Of a stretch of 11,735 nucleotides of DNA, positions 7,763 through 11,735 are shown piece after piece; within the stretch, counting starts at the first letter, position 1, and each line of letters starts with the position of its first letter. Made by a program: the position numbers and the translations under genes. The notes under the pieces were generated by a model. The model was not told where the DNA came from. It did not search any database and was given only the letters and a program-made list of their open reading frames with translations. This DNA is from an uncultured Clostridia bacterium (GTDB lineage Bacteria; Bacillota; Clostridia; TANB77; CAG-508), in assembly GCA_947625075.1 (NCBI GenBank), contig CANQMY010000020.1, positions 1 to 11,735 of the forward strand, given 5' to 3'.

Positions 7763-8797
7763 ATGAAAGTTTTTATTTTATTAAAAAGAAATTTTATTTC
7801 AATTATCTTTTTACTTTTTTTAATTGGTTTAGTTATTTTTTCTAATTCAAATTTAACTGCAACCGCAAATGGATTAAAACTATGGGCAAATAATGTTGTT
7901 CCATCTTTATTTCCATTTTTTGTTGCAGTTGAACTACTTAATAATACAAACTTTGTTTATTTTTTAAGTAAAATATTAGATAAATTTATGAAACCTTTAT
8001 TTAATGTTCCTGGATGTGGTGCATTTCCATTTATTATGGGTTTAATAAGTGGTTATCCAGTGGGCGCTAAAATTGTTTTAAATTTATACTTAAATAATGC
8101 TTGTTCAAAAGAAGAAGCTGAAAGGCTTTTATGTTTTACTAATAATTCTGGTCCACTTTTTATTATGGGAACAGTTGGAATAAGTTTTTATGCAAATTCT
8201 ACAATTGGATTAATTTTACTTATAACTCATATTCTTTCTTCAATAACAGTGGGCATTCTTTTAGGTTTTATTTCTAGGAGAAATCGCAAAAGTAAAGTAG
8301 AAATTAAAAATAATAATGAATCAATCTTTAAAAAAAATGATTTGAAATTATCTGAGCTTGGTGAAATTCTTGGTAGCAGTATTTTTAATAGTATAAAAAC
8401 TGTATTAATTATTGGTGGTTTTGTAACCATATTTTCAGTTGTAATTTCTATTTTACAACAAACTAAAATTTTGATTATTTTTTCTTCTTTAATATCTAAT
8501 ATTTTTGGATTTAATCAAGATTTAATATTAGGATTTCTTACTGGCATAATAGAATTTACTAATGGACTTAATATAATTTCTACCATACATATTAAACAAA
8601 TTTCTATTAATATTATTTTATCTAGCTTTATTCTTGGATTTGGTGGAATTTCTATAATGTTACAAGTATTAAGTATTATTGCTAAAAGTAAGTTGTCAAT
8701 TAAAAAATATATTATTGGCAAATTTCTTCATGGATTAATTGCTGCTTTATATACTTATTTAATATTACTTTTGCCATTTTTTAATTTTAACTTATAA
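7763..8797 (+). CDS. ylbJ: Sporulation integral membrane protein YlbJ (SpoVV-like)
   Basis: A 344-residue, very hydrophobic protein with about eight predicted membrane segments. It carries the nucleoside-recognition 'Gate'-type motifs of the YlbJ family: LWANNVVPSLFPFFVA (40-55), then GCGAFPFIMGLISGYPVGAK (84-103), and CFTNNSGPLFIMGTVG (about 123-138). In B. subtilis YlbJ (SpoVV) is made in the mother cell under sigma-E and is implicated in moving dipicolinic acid toward the forespore. By homology this marks the host as a spore former. The ATG at 7763 matches the usual N terminus, but I see no Shine-Dalgarno sequence before it, unlike the other protein genes here. It is monocistronic and divergent from the TSCPD-mfd unit. 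Confidence 0.9.
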   Translation: MKVFILLKRNFISIIFLLFLIGLVIFSNSNLTATANGLKLWANNVVPSLFPFFVAVELLNNTNFVYFLSKILDKFMKPLFNVPGCGAFPFIMGLISGYPVGAKIVLNLYLNNACSKEEAERLLCFTNNSGPLFIMGTVGISFYANSTIGLILLITHILSSITVGILLGFISRRNRKSKVEIKNNNESIFKKNDLKLSELGEILGSSIFNSIKTVLIIGGFVTIFSVVISILQQTKILIIFSSLISNIFGFNQDLILGFLTGIIEFTNGLNIISTIHIKQISINIILSSFILGFGGISIMLQVLSIIAKSKLSIKKYIIGKFLHGLIAALYTYLILLLPFFNFNL

Positions 8798-8854
8798 ATA
8801 CATTCATAAATTTTGTATAATTTTAATTAATTTAAAATAATATAATTTAAAATA

Positions 8855-8883
8855 TTGACAATTTACGTAATAAATTATATAAT
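8855..8883 (+). promoter_or_regulatory. Consensus sigma-A promoter of the tRNA-Met gene
   Basis: A perfect TTGACA (8855-8860), 17-nt spacer and perfect TATAAT (8878-8883). The predicted start at about 8890 is 9 nt before the tRNA 5' end. Perfect consensus is expected for a stable-RNA gene. Confidence 0.85.
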
Positions 8884-8898
8884 AAATAGGTCTTATAT

Positions 8899-8975
8899 GG
8901 CGAAGTAGCTCAGCTGGCTAGAGCATTCGGTTCATACCCGACAGGTCGGTGGTTCAAGTCCACTCTTCGCTACCA
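8899..8975 (+). tRNA. tRNA-Met (CAT anticodon), elongator type
   Basis: A complete cloverleaf with encoded CCA. The acceptor stem is GGCGAAG with CTTCGCT (first pair G-U), followed by discriminator A. The D arm is GCTC/GAGC. The anticodon loop is TTCATAC, flanked by a stem whose outermost pair is a T-C mismatch. The T arm has a TTCAAGT loop. Its body closely follows the B. subtilis elongator tRNA-Met pattern (GGCG...TAGCTCAGCTGGCTAGAGC). A CAT anticodon can also belong to lysidine-modified tRNA-Ile, which I consider less likely. It has its own promoter and terminator. Confidence 0.95.
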
Positions 8976-8996
8976 ATAATTTATTTGTTCAAAAAT

Positions 8997-9021
8997 ACCA
9001 TTCAAAAAGAATGGTTTTTTT
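8997..9021 (+). terminator. Intrinsic terminator of tRNA-Met
   Basis: ACCATTC (8997-9003), five A loop, GAATGGT (9009-9015), overlapping a run of seven Ts (9015-9021). It lies about 20 nt after the tRNA and separates it from the retroelement genes. Bases 9022-9087 are AT-rich and show nothing further. Confidence 0.85.
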
Positions 9022-9087
9022 ATTTTTATTGTATTAATCAATAATTAATCCAAAATCATACAATTAATTCACTTTTTATCTAATTTA

Positions 9088-9117
9088 TTGATTTAAATAA
9101 ATTTTATATTATATAAT
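9088..9117 (+). promoter_or_regulatory. Possible promoter of the DGR operon
   Basis: TTGATT (9088-9093), an 18-nt spacer and TATAAT (9112-9117) precede the MutS-I-like gene. The predicted start would fall at about 9124, at the ribosome site itself, leaving only about 12 nt of leader. Either this is a very short leader or the true promoter lies elsewhere in this AT-rich stretch. Low confidence. Confidence 0.3.
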
Positions 9118-9135
9118 TTTTTGTGAGGTAATAAT

Positions 9136-9579
9136 ATGAGTAAATTATATGATAAATATTTATATTTAAAAAAATTAGATAATTCAAAAATTTATTTAAT
9201 TAAAAGTGGAATATTTTATATTGCTTTAGAAGATGATGCGCTTGAATTATCAGAAAAATTCAATTTTAAGTTAACAAATTTAAATGATAAAATAACAAAA
9301 TGTGGTTTTCCTGAAAGTAGAATAAAATACTATACTAATCTTTTAGATATTATGAATATCAAATATGAAATAATTAATTTAGATAACAATACAACTTTGC
9401 AAAATAATATTGAATGTAACAATTCAAATAATACTTCTTTTAAATCAATTTTAGACTTAGTTGAAAAAATTTCTTCATTAGATATGGATGATATTTCATT
9501 TAAAAAATCTTTTGAAATTTTAGGTCAATTAAATCATGATGCAAAAAATATTTTATCAAATTATAAAAATAATTTATAA
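9136..9579 (+). CDS. Stand-alone MutS domain I-like protein, putative DGR accessory
   Basis: A 147-residue protein not recognised as a standard bacterial gene. Residues about 18-82 follow the order of MutS domain I (mismatch-recognition domain). GIFYIALEDDALELSEKFNF (25-44) matches the MutS G-x-F-Y-E-L-F...DA...L pattern. KLTNLNDK... leads to CGFP (56-59) and YYTNLLDIMNIKYEII, matching MutS 'CGVP...YL..L...GYKVAI'. F27 sits at the mismatch-wedge Phe position; I29 replaces the Glu of Phe-x-Glu. Linker, clamp and ATPase domains are absent. An Asn-rich linker (84-100) leads to a helical C terminus. An SD, GTGAGGT (9123-9129), precedes the ATG. It is 77 bp upstream of avd on the same strand, so it probably belongs to the DGR; from memory, MutS-like accessory ORFs have been reported near some DGRs. 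Its function is inferred only. Confidence 0.65.
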   Translation: MSKLYDKYLYLKKLDNSKIYLIKSGIFYIALEDDALELSEKFNFKLTNLNDKITKCGFPESRIKYYTNLLDIMNIKYEIINLDNNTTLQNNIECNNSNNTSFKSILDLVEKISSLDMDDISFKKSFEILGQLNHDAKNILSNYKNNL

Positions 9580-9656
9580 AAATATTTTTATTATATTAAA
9601 CGGTTATAGGTAAAACCATTTCAAAACCTAAATAATTTTCACAAGGATAATTTATT

Positions 9657-10025
9657 ATGGATGGTAAAAAAAATAATTCTGGTAATCTTATAATATACCC
9701 AAAATATATGGATTTAATTTATTATTCAAATGATATAGTAAGAAAATTTCCAAAAAGTGAGCAATTTGCTTTAGTTAAAGAAATTAAAAACTCAATCTAT
9801 TCTGGACTAAGATTTATAATGTACGGAATAAAAGTTTATAATAAACAAGATAAACTTAAATATTTAAGAGAACTTGATATTCAACTTTCTTTGTTAAAAG
9901 TTCATATTAGACTTGCTTATAAGTATAAATATATAACAATGCAAAATTATCAATCTTGGAGTAATATAATTTCTGAAATATGTAACTTATTAGGAGGATG
10001 GATAAATTCATGCCTAAAAAAATAG
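9657..10025 (+). CDS. avd: DGR accessory variability determinant, Avd-like four-helix protein
   Basis: A 122-residue helical protein of the Avd / 23S rRNA intervening-sequence protein fold. In DGRs, Avd forms a pentameric barrel that binds the reverse transcriptase and the template RNA and is needed for cDNA synthesis. Visible family features are FPKSEQFALVKEIKNS (about 31-46), the LRELDIQLSLLKVHIRLAYK helix, the YITMQNY turn and the C-terminal LLGGWI. It is basic, as expected for an RNA-binding partner. The ATG has AAGGA (9643-9647) 9 nt upstream. Its last codons overlap the reverse transcriptase gene, and the GGW codons themselves supply the AGGAGG used for RT translation, pointing to coupled expression. 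Confidence 0.88.
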   Translation: MDGKKNNSGNLIIYPKYMDLIYYSNDIVRKFPKSEQFALVKEIKNSIYSGLRFIMYGIKVYNKQDKLKYLRELDIQLSLLKVHIRLAYKYKYITMQNYQSWSNIISEICNLLGGWINSCLKK

Positions 10026-11125
10026 GAAATTGTTTTGATAAAAACCTTACTTTTGAAAAGCTTATGAAAGCTCATTATAGAGCAAGAAAGCATAAAATGT
10101 ACAAAAAAGATATTATTTTATATGAAATGAATTTGGAACACAATATAATCAATTTGAAAAATAGTATAAAAAATAATACTTATAAAGTTGGAAAATACAG
10201 AGAGTTTAAAGTATATGATCCTAAAGAAAGAGTAATAAAATCTCTGCCATACGTAGACAGAATTGTTCATCAATGGTATATTGAAGAATTTGTTAAACCA
10301 TATATTATTCCTAGATTCATTGATTCCTCTTTTGCATGTATGGAAAATAAGGGAACACATAAAGCTGTTGAACTTTTGCAAAAATATATAAGAATTTATA
10401 AAAGAAACTTTGGAGATTTTTGGATTTTAAAATGTGATATAAAAAAATTTTTTTATAATATTGATCCTAATATACTTTTAAATATTATGAAAAAATATAT
10501 TAGGGATAAAAAACTCATTAAATTTACTGAATTATTAATTTTTAGTGGAAGAACTCCTAACGAAAATGTTGGAATTCCAATAGGAAATTATACTAGTCAA
10601 TATTTTGCCAACATTTATTTAAATGAACTTGATCAATATGTGAAAAGAGTGTTAAAAATTAAATATTATATAAGATATATGGACGATTTTATAATACTTT
10701 TGCGAACTAAAAAAGAATGTATTAATATAAAAAATAAAATCTCAAGCTTTTTACGAGAAAATTTAAAGTTAGAATTAAATTCAAAATCACGTTACTATCC
10801 ATATAAAATGGGTGTCAATTTTTGTGGATATAGAACTTTTACTACTCATAGATTGCTCCGTAATTCATCTAAGAAAAAAATCATTAGAAAAGTAAAAAAA
10901 TGGAATAACTTAAATAAAAATAATTTATTAGACATACAATTTTGTCTTCAAAGTCTTAATTCATGGATTGGACATGTTTCTCACTGTAATTCATACCACC
11001 TTGTTAACAAAGTTTTTAATAATTGTAACTTTTTATACAATAATTCTTTTAAACAAGAAATTGAAAAAGAATTAATAAATGATATTGAAAATAATAAATT
11101 AGAAAATATTAATAAAAAAGCGTAA
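10010..11125 (+). CDS. Diversity-generating retroelement reverse transcriptase
   Basis: Copies the template RNA into cDNA with errors at adenines, which then replaces the variable repeat. Motifs, numbered from the ATG at 10010 (371 residues), are as follows. The N-terminal LMKAHYRARKHK region is typical of DGR RTs. Motif A is KCDIKKFFYNI with catalytic D143. The IGNYTSQYFANIYLNELD region is at 191-208; its IGNxTSQ is characteristic of DGR enzymes. The catalytic YMDD is at 223-226 (D225, D226), then NFCGYRTF (270-277) and a basic thumb region. Full length for the family, no breaks. An in-frame ATG at 9998 directly abuts AGGAGG (9992-9997), so I prefer 10010, 12 nt after that site. It overlaps avd by 16 bp. 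No maturase or endonuclease domain is seen, which argues against a group II intron. Confidence 0.95.
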   Translation: MPKKIGNCFDKNLTFEKLMKAHYRARKHKMYKKDIILYEMNLEHNIINLKNSIKNNTYKVGKYREFKVYDPKERVIKSLPYVDRIVHQWYIEEFVKPYIIPRFIDSSFACMENKGTHKAVELLQKYIRIYKRNFGDFWILKCDIKKFFYNIDPNILLNIMKKYIRDKKLIKFTELLIFSGRTPNENVGIPIGNYTSQYFANIYLNELDQYVKRVLKIKYYIRYMDDFIILLRTKKECINIKNKISSFLRENLKLELNSKSRYYPYKMGVNFCGYRTFTTHRLLRNSSKKKIIRKVKKWNNLNKNNLLDIQFCLQSLNSWIGHVSHCNSYHLVNKVFNNCNFLYNNSFKQEIEKELINDIENNKLENINKKA

Positions 11126-11164
11126 CCTTGGATTTTCAACATTTTTCTACTCAAACAAGGTTAC
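11122..11164. terminator. Bidirectional terminator between the RT gene and the template repeat
   Basis: GTAACCTTG (11122-11130) and CAAGGTTAC (11156-11164) form a perfect 9-bp stem with a 25-nt loop, starting at the RT stop codon. On the plus strand it is followed by TTTT. On the minus strand the stem is followed by GC and six Ts, a better terminator in that direction. It would thus end both the RT mRNA and a convergent template-repeat RNA. Confidence 0.6.
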
Positions 11165-11322
11165 TTTTAATGTGTTTATGATATAAAATCTTGCTTATAT
11201 CAAAGGAATCAGACTTCTTTGATACGAATCTAGTTGTAGTAAAAATAATGTAAAAACTCACGGCAATGTCCTTAAACTATTGCCCATCCGAGATAGAATC
11301 CTTTATGATTCTTTGCGTATCG

Positions 11323-11462
11323 AAGTGAGACTACGCCACAAGCACCGGGCGGAACGCATGATTGTTGTTCGGATTACCGTTATTGTCATTCAATGCGAAC
11401 ACTCCTGCATTCGTTCCATTGTTCCAATTACCTCCGCGTTTCACAAAAGGTTGAGCACAACA
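11323..11462 (-). repeat. DGR template repeat (TR)
   Basis: The minus strand reads in frame as C-C-A-Q-P-F-V-K-R-G-G-N-W-N-N-G-T-N-A, then GVFALNDNNGNPNNN, then HAFRPVLVA and stop, packed with AAT/AAC codons as expected of a mutable template. Bases 11323-11407 align without gaps to 11651-11735. Of 85 positions 10 differ, and every one is an A on the minus strand of this copy (11359, 11363, 11365, 11366, 11369, 11374, 11380, 11381, 11386, 11390). Eight are A-to-G and two A-to-T. None of the 64 non-adenine positions differs. This marks this copy as template. The upstream end (about 11462) is estimated from the frame and composition, since the matching target part is outside the window. The repeat is about half G+C, far above its surroundings. 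Confidence 0.93.
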
Positions 11463-11488
11463 GTCTAATCCCTAATTTTATATTTATT

Positions 11489-11517
11489 ATTTTAATATTT
11501 TTAATTAATTTTTGCAA
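11489..11517 (-). promoter_or_regulatory. Candidate promoter of the template-repeat RNA
   Basis: Minus strand: TTGCAA (11512-11517), 17-nt spacer, TAAAAT (11489-11494). The start would be near 11482, about 20 nt before the estimated TR 5' end. It lies between the terminator of the target gene and the TR, exactly where a separate TR promoter is needed. The region is AT-rich, so chance matches are possible. Confidence 0.5.
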
Positions 11518-11534
11518 TAGATACAAATAAAAAT

Positions 11535-11560
11535 GATCCTAAAATTTAGATTTTAGGATC
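11535..11560 (-). terminator. Intrinsic terminator of the variable-protein gene
   Basis: GATCCTAAAAT (11535-11545) and ATTTTAGGATC (11550-11560) form a perfect 11-bp stem with a 4-nt loop. On the minus strand it is followed by ATTTTTATTT. It lies about 100 nt past the stop codon of the target gene. On the plus strand a T run follows only after several bases, so the minus direction is favoured. Confidence 0.75.
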
Positions 11561-11613
11561 TTGGACATTTTTTTATTTATATATTTGCAATAACTCACTC
11601 CATATTCCGACTA

Positions 11614-11637
11614 TCCCCATAAAAGGGGTAATGGGGA
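11614..11637. promoter_or_regulatory. GC-rich hairpin just beyond the variable repeat
   Basis: TCCCCAT (11614-11620) and ATGGGGA (11631-11637) pair around a 10-nt loop. The loop holds a further GGGG (11625-11628) that could pair instead with CCCC (11615-11618), so two structures compete. It begins 13 nt past the end of TR/VR identity, on the VR side only. In BPP-1 a GC-rich hairpin/cruciform a few bases past the VR is needed for target recognition, and this may be its counterpart. It could also be a plain 3'-UTR stem. Confidence 0.45.
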
Positions 11638-11650
11638 CAGGGAATTTTCA

Positions 11651-11686
11651 AAGTGAGACTACGCCACAAGCACCGGGCGGAACGCA
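11651..11686 (-). other. Candidate initiation-of-mutagenic-homing (IMH) segment
   Basis: An invariant, GC-rich 36-base block closing the VR. It includes the codons for AFRPVLVA, the TAG stop and 8 bases after it, and is identical to TR 11323-11358. In characterised DGRs such a block at the 3' end of the VR is where cDNA integration begins and the boundary beyond which no mutation occurs. The function here is by analogy. Confidence 0.6.
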
Positions 11687-11735
11687 CGATCGCCGTACGG
11701 ACTACCGACATTGCCATCCAATGCGAACACTCCTG
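11659..11735 (-). CDS. DGR target (variable) protein, C-terminal end only
   Basis: The last 24 residues are visible: GVFALDGNVGSPYGD followed by RAFRPVLVA and TAG at 11659-11661. The GVFAL...FRPVLV ending is typical of DGR targets with a C-type-lectin/formylglycine-enzyme-like variable domain, which display diversified side chains for ligand binding. Against the TR, eight residues are changed (N to D, D to G, N to V, N to S, N to Y, N to G, N to D, H to R), while the framework residues GVFAL, G, P and AFRPVLVA are kept. The rest of the gene, including any signal peptide or anchor, is outside the window, so its location and ligand cannot be judged. Confidence 0.88.
   Translation of the reverse strand, partial: GVFALDGNVGSPYGDRAFRPVLVA

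Larger units (their letters stand above)
11122..11482 (-). ncRNA. Predicted template-repeat RNA of the DGR
   Basis: Inferred transcript of about 360 nt, from the minus-strand promoter at 11489-11517 to the terminator at 11122-11164. It would carry about 20 nt of leader, the TR (11323-11462) and a 3' spacer of about 160 nt. The spacer has three inverted repeats: 11295-11300/11307-11312 (6 bp, loop 6), 11262-11267/11279-11284 (6 bp), and 11198-11205/11217-11224 (8 bp, loop 11). In phage BPP-1 a spacer of about 140 nt 3' of the TR is needed for RT-Avd binding and cDNA priming, so this spacer has the right place and size. No protein-coding frame is credible here. Confidence 0.5.
11651..11735 (-). 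repeat. DGR variable repeat (VR), 3' part; continues beyond the window
   Basis: Copy of the TR carrying 10 substitutions, all opposite TR adenines. It encodes the last 24 residues of the target protein. The final 36 bases on the minus strand (11686 down to 11651) are identical to the TR, and identity stops at 11650, against TR 11322. The rest of the VR, about 55 bases by comparison with the TR, lies past the right edge. Confidence 0.93.

Noticed and set aside
9601..9635. Short overlapping inverted repeats (GGTT/AACC, AGGT/ACCT) before avd
   Set aside because: Four- to five-base arms in AT-rich DNA are expected by chance; no further sign of function.
9998..10009. Upstream ATG for the reverse transcriptase
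   Set aside because: It directly abuts AGGAGG with no spacer; the ATG at 10010 has a workable 12-nt spacing and a family-like N terminus.
9998..11125. Group II intron or retron reverse transcriptase
   Set aside because: No maturase or endonuclease domain and no intron RNA domains are visible; Avd, TR/VR and IGNxTSQ point to a DGR.
11280..11468. Open frame of 62 codons on the plus strand across the template repeat
   Set aside because: It lies antisense to the TR, has no ribosome site, and its composition follows from the TR codons on the other strand.
11323..11735. Two-unit CRISPR-like or simple direct repeat
   Set aside because: The two copies are 328 bp apart, translate in frame, and differ only at adenines; there is no regular array.

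Overview
The window reads as the chromosome of a low-G+C, spore-forming Firmicute of the Clostridia type. The DNA is very AT-rich with strong AGGAGG ribosome sites. The order rpmG-secE-nusG beside rpsB-tsf is typical of the group, and a ylbJ-type sporulation membrane protein is present. The exact lineage cannot be named from the sequence; an uncultured gut clostridial group is a guess.

Bases 1-7633 are housekeeping genes on the minus strand in three transcription units, each with a good sigma-A-like promoter. TSCPD protein-mfd-TrmH-family methyltransferase starts at a promoter at 7700-7728. rpsB-tsf starts at 3093-3121. rpmG-secE-nusG starts at 1102-1130 and runs off the left edge. The rpmG promoter fires straight into a perfect 15-bp inverted repeat, so this mRNA should begin inside a hairpin. 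Bases 7763-9021 switch to the plus strand: ylbJ, then an elongator tRNA-Met gene with a consensus promoter and its own terminator.

Bases 9100-11735 hold a diversity-generating retroelement (DGR). On the plus strand are a small protein resembling MutS domain I standing alone, an Avd-type accessory protein, and a DGR reverse transcriptase with YMDD. Behind them, on the minus strand, lies a template repeat (TR) of about 140 nt. At the right edge is the 3' end of the target gene with its variable repeat (VR). Over the 85 bases that can be aligned, TR and VR differ at 10 positions. All 10 are adenines in the TR (minus strand), and all fall in codon positions 1 or 2 of Asn, Asp or His codons. This is the adenine-mutagenesis signature and identifies which copy is template and which is target.

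The less usual parts are these. The TR faces the reverse transcriptase gene, apparently with its own promoter (11489-11517) and a bidirectional terminator shared with the RT mRNA (11122-11164). A structured spacer of about 160 nt lies 3' of the TR. A GC-rich hairpin sits just beyond the VR but not beyond the TR. The MutS-I-like protein keeps the mismatch-wedge Phe position but has Ile where the Glu of the Phe-x-Glu motif should be. Most of the target gene lies outside the window.
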